DNA from: Sympetrum striolatum
Lineage: Eukaryota; Arthropoda; Insecta; Odonata; Libellulidae
NCBI GenBank assembly: GCA_947579665.1
Contig: OX388345.1
Coordinates: 56,969,454 to 57,033,453 of the forward strand
DNA: 64,000 nucleotides
Reading direction: 5' to 3'
Below the pieces are notes generated by a model. The model was not told where the DNA came from, did no database searches, and saw only the letters and a list, made by a program, of their open reading frames with translations. The first letter of the stretch is position 1, and every line of letters starts with the position of its first letter. This document shows positions 32,701 to 45,535 of the stretch, piece by piece. The position numbers were made by a program, and so were the translations under genes.

Positions 32701-34485
32701 TCAGAATAAAATTAACTATAATTTTCTAAACCTTTCCAGCTATTAGAATTTAGAAATTAACTTCATAATCACACATAAATTCTAGATAACACACTTTTTC
32801 ATGAGGTTTAAGGATATTTTTTTAGCCTAATGTCTGATAAGAAATTCAATCCAATGTAGCCTTTGAAATCTTGCTTGCCACCATGCTTAAAAATTCCATT
32901 TAAGTATACTAAAATATTTAAGTATATAATAATCAATATGTCCTATTTATCTTAAATTGCAGCTAATTTTCATATACCAGTTGCAAAGCATAGTAAACGA
33001 ATAAAAATTCTCATTTGAAAATATAACTAGATTCCGCCACATCATCACATCGAGAAAATAGTCAGTGCCTTCGCAAAGTAGTCGACATTTTAAATTAATT
33101 ACTGTTGCTAAAATCTCAATCGTCGATTTAGATAATTTAATACTCAAAAATATTTAAATTAAGGGAATTGAAATGAGGCCGTATAACTTTTCCCCTTATT
33201 TCATCGTTTCAAGCCTGGAAGATAGGATTTTCGAAGCCCTTTAAACTGGAAAACCAAGTCTTTCCGATATCGAATATCGTTGATTATTGATTATCCATAG
33301 ATTCCGATCGACTCATTCAGTTTGCAGAATGGAAAATTGGCCAAGGCGCCAATCGGAGTGCTTTTCTAGTTTAATGCTTTCTAGATGAAGAAATCCTTCT
33401 CTAGCGAAGAAAAACCATCGAAAAAAAAAGCCCCCGACCATGACATTTTTTAAGAATTGTTGATTGGGTTGCATATTCTGTTACGAAAGGGCTGCGACCT
33501 TGGTAAATCCGTTTCCGCAGTGAGAGACCTTGTTTGAGTAGGACAAGGCATCACTACCGCTTTGGAAGGAGAGAGAGTGGGCACAGCAGACCTTCGGATT
33601 TGCTGACCAAAAGAAACGTTATGAAATGGTAGAGGAATAATATGTAAGCGTAATTTCGATTCCTCCAAGGTACGTGTTAGGAGCCACGATATCTGTGCTT
33701 AACGATCGACATTTTATAAGTATCACGATGATTTTTAAATAGAATTACTGTTTTTATCAGAGCAGAAGAATACAGGTTCTACGGAAATATTTGAGTTTTC
33801 AATGCAACTGCATTTCAAAACGGAAAATTCAGATGTTGATTATTGAAATTTAATTAAAGGTATGATTTAGAATCCTAGTCACCTTTCACCTAGTATATTT
33901 TCACTTCCGTTTAACGGTGGGTTTTAAGATACACGCCTTAAAGATCGAAGTTTAACTTCTTTTTCTTGATCGTATAAATAAATTGTTATGTGGGAAATTA
34001 TGAGTTCCTCCATTCTCACTTTCAATATACATAGATATGATAAGCTTTTATATTGATGATATTTATAATGAATAGTAAAATAATACTTTCAGTATTTTCT
34101 AGCAATTTAAGGCATTTTAAGTGGTTCTCAAGCAAAAACACTTTAAAAACCTCATAACAACTTCCTTCCTAAAATACTTATTGGATACTCTATACTGCCT
34201 TAATGTTTGCGATTTTTTATATCCAAACTTAAAAATTTCAACTATGGAAATTTCTTTCTTCCAAATCATTAATTTAACTAAATCAACCAATTTACTGGAG
34301 GAAATTGTGTAAAACTAATTTATGAGATATCTTATTATCGTCGCCTTATTGGTAAAAATTTTAAAGAATCTTCTCTTATTAATATCCATTCCTGCTATAC
34401 TCACGGAACAGTAATAGGATCGGTAGAATAGTGGCTATATCGCAGGATATTCGAAGCCGAAAATTTATTGGCTGGAAACCTAAAG
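29743..34485. other. No gene seen; long AT-rich stretch with a CpG-rich patch
   Basis: About 30040-30300 is visibly CpG-rich and carries two overlapping short plus-strand frames of unrecognised content. The remainder, including the 72-codon minus frame at 33450-33668, shows no supported feature. Confidence 0.4.
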
Positions 34486-34552
34486 GAAACTACACTAGCC
34501 AATGAAACTACACTAGCCAATGAAACTACACTAGCCAATGAAACTACACTAC
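34486..34552. repeat. 18-bp minisatellite, about 3.7 copies
   Basis: The unit is GAAACTACACTAGCCAAT, perfectly repeated three times plus a partial copy. It lies within a 116-codon minus-strand frame and gives SLASVV repeats, but that frame has no other support. Confidence 0.85.
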
Positions 34553-37530
34553 ACCCAAGGAAAGTAAGAATGTAAAAATTGATCGAGATGCAAGCATGAA
34601 AGGATAATTTGAATTTAAACTTCTTAAGATCAAATAAATTCTCATGGACTACACAAGGACAAAAAATTACATCGCTTGAAGCCATTGTGTGTATATAACT
34701 GATTACTGCTTCAATTCTGCGGAAGTTGGGAAGCAACTCGGACAAACGCAAGCGGTGAAATGATTGGCATTGAAATAGGAAAAATCCTTACCTGATGTTT
34801 ACTTAATGAAATTACATGCGATGGCCATTTATCAAACTGTAAAGAGATAAGGTCTAACGAAATTTAAGAATGGGTAGTGTAAGGAGTTTAGCCTATGTTA
34901 ATAGTTTCTCTTTTGAAAACTCAATAGAACGTAAAAGTAACGCTCTTTACACAATGTCATTAAATGATAATTAGATGGACTAAAAACACATTCGTGTAAA
35001 ATCTCCTTCAACGAGCCGTTATTCTATTACCTAAGATTTCTCAACAAGCAATTACCTTGTCATTGAGTTTGTCTTTTATCTTAGAATACAGTTCTGACCT
35101 TTACTTACTTGGCAAATTAATCGCGTCAATTGCATAAACTACATGCTGAAAAAAGTGTCTCAGATGATTGCGATCTTGCTGAATGGACATTTTATTTCCA
35201 GAATTAATAGTAATAATTAGACTACAACATTATAATTATTGAGTTTCATGTAAGCAAAATTATCGAAATTAATCTTTTCCTAAGGATCATCTGTCTTATT
35301 TCATCAACACAAGAAAATGTAACTATTTAAAAAGTTCTATAAGCAAATCAGAATCCTGCTATCTCATTTGAATGATTGTGTAGCGATATTTATGTGAGAA
35401 CTGCTGTATTGAGAATGTAATTAAGCCGTGTTATGATTTCATTATCTCCACAGAGGGAAGGAACACGGCCATAGGTTAATTACGTATGAAAGAAAGATTA
35501 GTGTCATGGCCCTTTCAGCCAAGTTTGACTTTCATTTAAATAAGACGAAAGCATTTCGGAACCATAATTTAATCATTTTTTCCGTGAAGTAACATGGAAT
35601 CATAGAAATATATATAATTTTATGGCCATAGTAACTGAATAACGCATGGCTAACGCTAAATATTTTTTACAAAGAAAGTAGTAAAACATTGTATTTGCGA
35701 AAAGTGTCGCATTTGTATCATATTAAGTTTCCAATCAAATTCATTGGATATCTTCACTTATGATTATTTTTTTATAACACAAGCGTACATAACATACTAT
35801 TATTTATTTTATGGGTAAACCTGACATAACCCTTGAATTTCTTTACGCATAAAGTAGATAATTTATCCATTATCCTGGTTAACCAGATGATATGTCATAA
35901 AAATAAATTTAGAAAATCTCATGGGCTTGAAAACACTGCTCAAGCTACCTGAAAGTGAGATATACATATAAAACTGCCAAGTATCGGAAAAAATTGGCAC
36001 TAAAATATGTATCTATTGTCCAGAAATCCGTAATTATTACATAATTGCACTTTTAATCAAATGCATCAAACCACTTATATTGCGGTATTGCAGTTCCCTT
36101 CTTTTTTATGTATTCTGCTAACTTATAAGCATAAATTAGCGCAATAGTTCTTTAGAGAAAATATTTTTTGGTGAATAGGGTACAAATATTACCATCAACA
36201 GATCCTTTAGTCACTAAGAGGTTCTCGATGAGTTACTCTGTTGTAGTTTTAGATCTTACCTAAAGTACGTAAACGTTCTATATAAACGTAAAATCGATCC
36301 ATATCATGTCTAAGATTATTTACAGAGAAAGTTTCATGGGTGATTAGTACACTTTTCATTCTATAAACGCAAATTCCTTTGCAACTTCAAAATCAAGTGT
36401 GTGCGTTTTAATCTGTCGTAGTGTTGTGAGAAAGAATTTTACCCTTTTCAAAGCTCATATATACCACTACTTCTATTGATTTGCTTAGTTATTACTGATA
36501 CAGACTGTTATTGAACGAAGGCTCGTTTCTCTTTAAGAAAGCTGCGCGCTTCTTCGAGGTTGCAGTGGCCGAATACGTTGCGTGGATAACGTACGCCTTA
36601 GAGACTATGACGCAATAAAATCGTTAGTTACGTCAAAATTTCAGCTACGATAAGATAAATTCGCGCGATTAGCAGCTGTCACCGCGGGCCAAGTCGTCCT
36701 TTACCGCGGACCATTAATCTCCCCAACTTTGCCTTCATTCTGTCTTCTCGACCCCCAAAAGAGCTTGCGACCAAGGCCGATCTCGGCTGTAGGAAGTAAA
36801 ATTTTTCAAAGCTAAGAAACTATCGGATCAAGACCTCCATCGTAAACCCACTTAATGCTTCATCAGTATGAGTGCCTTGACCACGCTGAAACTTATCGAG
36901 AGCTGCTCTCATAAATGAATCCATAAATCACAGAATCAAGGTCTTCCCAAATTATTTTCCATGAAAAGGTGACTTTCTACAGATGGGCCTCATTTTATCG
37001 CATATTTCATCATATTATATAGAAAAAAAACATCCTCACATTACTACTATAGCGTATGGGTTTGAAGGTATAATGTAAATTTTGACGATATTGTTACCTT
37101 CATAAATAATCTTGTTCCTGATTTTTAAGAAAACTATAACAGCAATATCCTAACCACCAGTAAAATCCCCGTCTACATCACGGAATGTTCCTTCGTTATT
37201 ACTATTTATTAATCTAACAATAAGTCTAAAATATAAATGCGTTGGTATGGCACAAGGTGATTGCAGGATGACCCTCAATGTTTTCTTTTGCTTATGAATT
37301 GGAGACTTCCATATCAGGCTGGACATAATTTTATTTATATAGGAGGTTAAACTTTTAGACAATGAGAAATAACTTAAGTTGAAAGCAAAAACAAAGTTCG
37401 GCTTATTATTTTCATTTGATTTTCGTAACCACGGTGATAATTTCGGTAGGTAGAAGAAAGGTTTACATGGGCGTTAGAGTTCCCAAAATATAAGTAATAG
37501 TAATGGCTGTTCATGGAATTTGTTCAGCAG
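34553..37530. other. No gene seen; contains a CpG-rich patch
   Basis: AT-rich filler apart from about 36535-36790, which is CpG-dense (for example GCGCGATTAGC and ACCGCGGGCC) and has no ORF of note. It is a candidate regulatory islet only by composition. Confidence 0.4.
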
Positions 37531-37575
37531 TAACTATGCGAAGTGTCAAAGTTCGCTCAAAGAAAATCCACTTTT
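37531..37575 (+). repeat. Segment of about 40 bp shared with the Penelope-like element
   Basis: TATGCGAAGTGTCAAAGTTC and AAAATCCACTTT recur at 28366-28404, between the two pLTR-like copies. This may be a fragment of that family or a separate small repeat. Confidence 0.5.
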
Positions 37576-39700
37576 GTATTTTTGGACAGCTTTTTTATTC
37601 TAGCCCACTATACGAAGTTATGTATATTAGAATAAATGCCAACTAAAATTAAAGAATGCTTGGAAGGTAACAATATGAAATGTAATCGCAACAAGATAAG
37701 TTATCAGTAAAAGAAATGGAAGAAAATAAATTCCTCAAAAACTCGAGATCTATATAGGTATGCTTGTATATGGTGTGGTTGCCTAGCTCCGATATTCAGT
37801 TTATATTTTTTTATAAACAAGAGCCCATTGAGTTAAACTGTTGGACACGTGACCACTAGTTTTAAGCAAAGAACGTGCCCTGAAAGATTCGTGCGAATCC
37901 GTTTGTTAATTTCTCGCTAACATGGTGTTCTCCTTATCAGTACAAATTTTCATTTCTCGAAATTGTTTGGCATCAAGTCGGCACGGGTTAACATCATCTA
38001 ATCGCAGTAATATTTATAACTTAAGTTAATAAAGGCAAATAGTAAAAAAGAGGGTATGCGTTCGAAAAAAAATGACTTCGATTTTTTGGGACACCCTAAT
38101 GGGCGTTCCATGATCCTCTCCGTTAATGTTTTCAAATTGAAAATAAATTATTAGGTATTTGGAATTTTGAATTCCGAAATAACTCTTAAATCATTATTTT
38201 TGCTTTTCTCGAAGTCGTTAGTTAACAATAATTATGATCGAAAACAACATCACGTCTACTTTTGTTTTTTGGACCGAGAAATTCGCTCTTACAAACTACA
38301 ACACTAATATTTGTAAAATTTACCTCTGAAAGTTATTCGATGTTCTCTTAATACCTAAACTGCATAATCCTAATCAATAAACTTTTTAAAATATACTACG
38401 AAAACATGAAAAAATTGTGAGAAATCTATGTTTCAAAAGACAAAATGTAAGACATACCTCTAAAAAGCAGTGAAACAATTAATTAACGAATAATCAATTA
38501 ACAAAGACTTAATAATCTAAATATTTGGGTGACTAACTTTCTTCCTCTTAATTTTTTTGAGGTGTATTTCGATAGAAAACAATCCATCGCTTATATTTAT
38601 AAGGAAAGCATAACTGTTTCTTTAGATGGAAGCACGAGACATTAATTTATTTTTATCAAGAATGTTTGTAATTTTTCAATCTGTAGAACAGGAATTGATC
38701 TGCAAAATATAGGTTTCAAGTGTAGATACGTGGTAAAGAATATCAATGAAGCTGACCTTTCGCTGAGGCCGATGTCCTGTTGTCTATCACCGGAACAACC
38801 ATCTCCGCCGCACGTTTTGGATGATTATTTTTCCCTCGATGATTCGGTACCTTAAGGTATAAGAATTACAGTATGTTTATATGTATTTCAGAGGAAATTG
38901 AAAACAAAACTAACATACAGATAATCGCCTTGCAATATTAAATACGTTGAATGTGGATGAGATTCTGGAAACTGGATGTGGAGAGATATGATTTATTTTA
39001 CCTTGCAACTTAGTTTCTTTTCTCTTTCACCTTTGGGGCATTTAAGAAAAAAGTGATATTTATTTTATAAGTAGTAAATAACTGATTTTAGTTGTCGTTG
39101 TGATGAAAAAGTATTAAATTCTTTGGTACAGAATTGGTAAGGAAGTGTGAGAGAAGGAAAAGAATTCGGAGACAAATTACCAGAATGTATTTTGCACACC
39201 TAATTCGTCAATCAAATACTTCATTGTAAAATTTTACAAAAAGGTGAACATTTATGAATTTTAACTTTCTCTAGAAGTAAAATTTAAGATGGGCCATCTG
39301 AGAGAAATCAAATCATTGTATTTCCTCCATGCATCGCTCGCCAAGATTCATTTTCTCGGTCAACCATTTAAATTTTGCGAAACCTTAGTTTAAAAGGAGT
39401 GAACAAAAATAAAACATGATTATCTATTGTTTCAAAAGGCTCAATATTGCAGTGAATTTCTTACAAGACACTGCAGAGTCAAACTAACAAAATTGAACTA
39501 GCTTTAACTTTGTTAAAGTTCCAGTCCCGTTGCAAAAACTCTTTTCCCCTTTTATGTTTATGCTATTATTTATACTGATAAGATTTATTTAAAAGTAAGC
39601 ATGACTATGCTTATTAATGTATCAATACATTTACATATTAGTAGTGTATTTATATATTTTGTCAACTTTTTTCTCATCTATTGGTTATTACTAACGGTAG
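37576..39700. other. No gene seen
   Basis: AT-rich, with short ORFs only. Confidence 0.45.
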
Positions 39701-39745
39701 GTTTGCGCAGGTTTTTCATCCTTCGTGGGTGTTTTCCTGCGGTGG
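39701..39745 (+). repeat. Fragment of the intact retrotransposon family's 3' UTR
   Basis: GTTTGCGCAGGTTTTTCATC then GTGGGTGTTTTCCTGCGG matches, with gaps, the minus strand of 52870-52932 (GTTTTCGCGGGTTTTTTTCA ... GTGGGTGTTTTCCCG). Only this short piece is present; no coding sequence follows. Confidence 0.4.
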
Positions 39746-40260
39746 ATAATTTGTTTCCTAAAATCTCGTAGATTTTTTACACTCATAATTCTCATGTTTA
39801 TCTCATACCATTTCTTTTAATTTAATTATTGTATAATCTATGACGATAGGTTAGATGGAAGATGAGACTTAGAGTTTCGATCTCCCCCGAATAAAGATGA
39901 ATTTTTATTACTCCCATATTGCATTTTATAAAAATATTTCCTAAGGATCCATTTCTCATTTGTCTTGCTTCGCTTACAGATAATTATTATAAGGTTAGAT
40001 ATTGACAGATAGAAGTTGCGACTTACCATCGGAAGATTAACTTCGAATTTGGATATTCGTAATCATCTTATTGGAGACCATGAAACTTGCTAATATAATT
40101 TTAATTGAAGCATTGATACGATCGACCTCGAACACGTTGACAAATATAAATAGATGTATAATTAATGTAGAGATTCGATCACGTAACATTCATCATAAAT
40201 TATTCAACTACTTAACCGGCATCTCACTTCATACTTGAATCAGCATTCGAATCATCGACC
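39746..40260. other. No gene seen
   Basis: AT-rich intergenic sequence with no recognised element. Confidence 0.4.
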
Positions 40261-40920
40261 AAGGGCGTCGTCTAATTAAGCAGAGCGCAGAAAACCGTGA
40301 AAACGTGACCGTGATGCGCGGTTCCAAGTAAAGACAAAAAAGATGGCAAAAAGTCGGGCCTGAAATTGTCGTCGATAGACGTGATTAAGACGCGGATAGC
40401 CCCAATCCTTAACCGAGCTCCGTTCCGCTCCTTAACCCGGACAACTACCGCATTCGAAAACCCTTCAACCGTCTCCGCAAGGATGCTAAATCCTTTCATT
40501 CCGCTTCGGGAAATCCTTCATCCTTGGAAATCGGAGCCCAATTTATTCATGCGTGAGTGGGCGGGCGGCCGATGAAAAACGCCTCGAAAAGGGAGAAAAA
40601 CGAGACCGCTTCCAAAGGAAATAGAGTCGACCGTGCGAGAGCTATGTGACCTTCGAAAGGAGGAACTTTTTCGCCGATCTCAAGGTAGAGCACTGAACCT
40701 TAGGCGATTGCCCGCGGCGGTGAAGGGGCTTAGCTAACACACGCTCGTATGTGTGTGCAGCGGCTGTGAAGAGGACGGCGGGAAAACGTAAAGGAGCGAC
40801 CAAGGTCGGAAGAAAAGTCGCCTGCACCGTTCATGCAGTGACCCTGAGACGGAAAAAAGAGCGATCTCTAATGATGGAGGATTAAGGAAGAGAGGGAACG
40901 CAAAATTGGTAAAATGCAAT
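40261..40920. other. CpG-rich islet, function unknown
   Basis: This is the longest CpG-dense segment in the window (about 650 bp). Overlapping ORFs of 61-75 codons occur on both strands and none is recognised. It could be a promoter or cis-regulatory region of a gene outside view, or an exon with introns too close to resolve by eye. Confidence 0.35.
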
Positions 40921-43900
40921 CAATAAGGAAGCTTAAATGGGAATAAGAGTCAGCGGTCCCATGCAAGCACATTGCGGAACTCGATTTAATTCGCACCGAG
41001 GAAGTAAATGAAATTGAAATATTATTAACGAACATCCGCGTGGGCAAACAATTAGGACTTTAACTAAGTAGATGTTTAGTATGTTAAAATAGGAAATATA
41101 TCTTTAAAGTGTATTCTTCTGATTAAAAATTCACAAATACTTGAAAGAAATCCTTAAAATAGAAAATATTATAAATCATAATTATGTACAAATTAGTCCA
41201 GAAAAAAAAGAACACAAAAAACGCAATCTTTAACAAAGAACTTACGAATCCCAAAGGTAACTTCCAGGAATATAGAAATTGATTTCATTAAATTAAAATA
41301 TATTGTATTCACATATTAATAGGCCAATCGTAAATTAAATTATAGCTTGTAAATAAGATATTATTGTTGAAAATTAAAGATTCTTTTGAAACGACGTAAT
41401 TAACTAGAATTAGAATTTATAAGAAACCCTCAAAATATATTAATTACATTATATATTTTAATTAATGGTATATTTAATGATGCATTTTAATATTTTATAG
41501 AAAGATTATATTTCATATAAACTTTGCATGGTATAACATCTAACCTTTAAAATCCCTGTATCATATACATGATTCTCTTTGCATCTCTTTATACTCAATG
41601 TTTTAGTATTAGTAGGCATTATAATCAACTCCGTCATTATATATAAACTGAAACTATATTTAAGAGATTACATGATTCAAAAAGTAGTATAAAGGATTCG
41701 TATTTCTCTAAATTACCTCAGATTCATTTTTTTCAATTGTGCCACAGAGAGGGAGTGAGAAAAAAGTCAATTTTTTAGACGTCTGTTTCCGTGTTTCAAC
41801 ACATGTCGATCTTTCGCTCTGCAGTTTTTGCCAAGTTATTGGCGCAGGTGGACGATTAACGAACCACTTCCCTCTGGCATTATAAAAGATCGCCACCATT
41901 GGAAATTGTGTTTCGCTCCATTTGTTCGGGATCATAAATATCAAGTCCGCCTCGTTCGCAAAAGGAGAAATTAACCCTCTCAAACGAACCTCACTCGGGT
42001 ATTTTCCACTTGGACGAGGAATCTTCCCCTTGATTTTTTTTATTTCGACCTTAAGAACGCTTCGTGATCAAGCGCGAGTAACATTATTTTTGGGCGCCAG
42101 TAACTTTCCATTTCGTCGCTTCGTTTTTCTTTGACTCCTAAGGAATCACGGTCTCCTGGTGCTTATTTAGTTACGAGACCATCCTGTAATAGTTGCAAGC
42201 TATTGAGAGGGTGAAATTGATAGTTACCTGTCACGACGAAGATTCCACAGGTAACTTTGATGTTGCAAGACCACACGCTTAAAGCAAAGAGGGAACGGGC
42301 GTTAAGCAATGGTCGCGATCTTGGGGAATAACTCTCCTAGGCTTGATGGAAGATCATCGATTATCTAATACTACGAAATAAGGGCATGAAAAATTAAATT
42401 CTAGATAAGGTTTCCCCTCAAATGGCATCCATGGATCTTTTTAGAAAATCTTTAAGATTCCTTCTGCCTTACCATTGAGGAAGCTGAAGCTGAATTGCTT
42501 CTAGGGAATCATGAAGGAGAACATAAAGTTCACAGTTTGAGGGTACAGTGATGATATTGGCAGTGATAATCCAAATTAAAACTGGCAAAAGGAATCGATT
42601 TTCGCGAATGTCTTCATACAAATTCGACATGGATGAAGCATTAGAAAGTCTTGCAGAGAGAAAGTTTGATTGAAAGAGATGTCAGATTTCACCGATACCC
42701 TACGAAAGTCAGTTTCGTTTTCGATGTGATTCTTGATTTTCGGACTTAACCACATGGTCCATCCAGTTCCACAGATTGCCAATCATTACAATCCATTTCG
42801 CTACCAAAATCAGCAAAACGTGAGTTGAGAGTTAAGACGTCAAGGAAGTAGATCTTTCATACGAAGCCTTGTGAAGACAGGTAGAATTAGAATGAGGAAT
42901 TATCTATTTTGAACGAGAAGAAAAATTATGAATTTCTGATGCACCTTCATGTTTATCTATTTTAAATTTGAAATAGTCACATTGATTAATTTGTACAGTC
43001 GCAGAAAATTAAAAGTCCATTAGCCTTCTCTGTAAATTTTTCAGTATGACTATATTTGTGTGTGTGAGAGTTATAGACAAAGAAAAGGCTCATAGACTAC
43101 TAAGTATTTAGACCTAATAAGCCCAAACTAAGCACGTGAAATAAGATAGAATTAATGCAAAGCTGTAGGAAGTGCTTGAAGCATAGGAAGTATGCAAGGA
43201 GAAAAGACAGAAGAAAATAAGTACCTTTAAACTGCGACAGGAAGGAACCTACTCAATTCCTAGGGGAGTTGGCTTATATTTGTTTTGTTTTCTAATTATT
43301 AGACAATTTAAAATTAATGGACCGTAAGAGTGTCAAATTTTATACTATATGTAAAATGAAGAGTAAACCTTAAACTTTAACGAAAAGAGATTGTAATTAA
43401 TACATCCTACTAGGTTTCACTAAAGATTGATGTGGAAAAGGACAAAGTCTGCTCTTCATTTTACATTACGGAAGCTAATAAGATGCATACCTACTTCAGT
43501 GAATTTTAAGTGTTATAATACTTCATATCAGAAGAATGTATAGAGTATAGTATAGAATGCTGCTGTATTTTTATTTTTGCAATCTTCACAATTAGTATAA
43601 CATTTGAAAATTAAAATAATATAAGTTATCACAGAAAGCTTTATCTTTTATAGTTAAAGGAATATGATCTTCTGCCCTCGATATTATTTGAGGCTCTCCT
43701 TCAAAAGCTTGGCATTTCCTGAGTACAACACGGAAATTGCAATTTTCTCATGGTAAATGAACTTTCAAAGCGAATAACTAGTATTTCACTATGTACCGTA
43801 AGAAAATTCCCCAGATAACCATTAATTTGGAGAGAATAGCAATTCCCCGCGTATGAACTCTCGGGGGAAGGTAGGTAAGGAAAATTGGAGACCCGTCGAG

Positions 43901-45496
43901 ATAAATGAGTTCGTTGGCAGCCGTCTCTTCCGCAACGAGAGTTAATGCCAAGGAGATCATAACGATCGTAGACAAGTCTTCTTCCTCGTTTCTTTTCCTC
44001 GTTTGATAGGAAAAAGACTCCAGATATCACGTTCCTTGCACAACAATGGATGGCGCGTATGATGTCTGACGAAAGAGGAGATATTAGATAAAGGTAATTG
44101 GCCCTTATTGCTAGATATCTTGTATCTTAAATTATCTTTTTTGCTCGGAGCAGACAAGTGCAAGTATGAGGGTGGATGGATGGACGTTGTTATCAGCTCA
44201 GGTTGCTCAAATCTATGAAATTGCGCGTGAAATAATTCTGCACCATCGAAAGTGAGAGCGTGGGTGGAGTTAAAGGGGAGAGGTTGCAAATGTGCATTTT
44301 GAAACGTGATACTACACGACTAGATCAAAGGAAGATTATTGGAAAATTTTTTTAGATACATGCACCGATAGAAATGTTTGTATTTTTAATTCAATTGTTT
44401 AAAAGCAACGACAATTAAGGGATTTCAATTGCCTATTTAATATCTCTTTTGGCTGCTGAGAAGTTTTGTAAATGTCATCATTCATTTTCAGTGACTTTTA
44501 ATAGCCTCTCCAATGACCAATATCTCTCGCAGGCTTCTCTTTTGAAAATTTCGATTCTAAAAAGAATAAATAAATATAAAATTCTCATTAAACGAAAAAG
44601 AATGGTTTGATACTTGGTGCGGAAGGAGAAGAGGAATTTAAATAATTATAAACCACTTCGAAACAAAGCTCATAAACCTTTTGTAAAGTCTTTTCTGAGT
44701 ATTAAACATATTAAAATAGCAGACATCTTCATTTTCTTATGACTTTCAAAGAATAACTATGTTGATATCAGTATTTCTCCCTATAGTTTTATTTAGTTAT
44801 TTCACACTTCAGTAAATCTTTGCCCAGTAAATTTATCCCTATCAAAGGTACTTTCAAATTACATCATATGCTGCAAAATAGTCCCATTTTAACTTGATGT
44901 TTTAACAAAACCGAGAGTTCACGTAGAGTATAATCCCATAGAATCATGATTCTGAGCTCCATACAGTAAAAATGCATCTCCAATAATCTGAGACAGTAGT
45001 TTTTAATAGGTGGTACACACGGATTGGTAGGATAGTGGTTAGGTTTTATTGGCCTTACTTGAATAATCAAGTTACAATTGAACTAAATGAGAAGTCCTCT
45101 GATACATATGCCATAATATATCTCACTTATCAATTATGGTACGATAACAGCAAAAATAAAGCGAATGTATTGACATGATTAAGATTAAGAATAACTTCTT
45201 CTACACTATGTAGAATTGGTCTCTGTATGATTAATGTTCACACCGGTCCTCAGGGTAATTTTAAATGCTGAAATAAGACGAGCTAATAAAATGTTCGAGA
45301 ATTAGGTTTAAGGAAGCTGTCTCATTCGTCTTCTTTCGCTTCTGCTTGAATTCTTATTTTGGTGGCTATGTCTTGGCAATGGGATCTCATAGTGTGAAAA
45401 CCTAGGCGGATGAATTTTCTCAATCGTGGAATATAGAAAAATTTATAAAGAAGTAATCACACCAAAGAATTTGAATGAATACGACTGCTTTCTTTC
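40921..45496. other. No gene seen; AT-rich intergenic stretch
   Basis: Includes very AT-rich sequence (41040-41700) and a somewhat CpG-richer patch (41900-42150). Opposite-strand ORFs around 43701-44289 (65-110 codons, three overlapping frames) are not recognised. Confidence 0.4.
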
Positions 45497-45535
45497 GGTG
45501 AAAACAACTATGTCCACTTCTGTGTTGTTTTCACC
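45497..45535. repeat. 12-bp perfect hairpin
   Basis: GGTGAAAACAAC (45497-45508) pairs perfectly with GTTGTTTTCACC (45524-45535) around a 15-base loop. It is isolated, with no flanking element ends recognised. Confidence 0.6.

Noticed and set aside
40272..40827. Overlapping ORFs on both strands in a CpG-rich segment
   Set aside because: The frames overlap each other, have no recognised domains and are explained by GC-richer composition.
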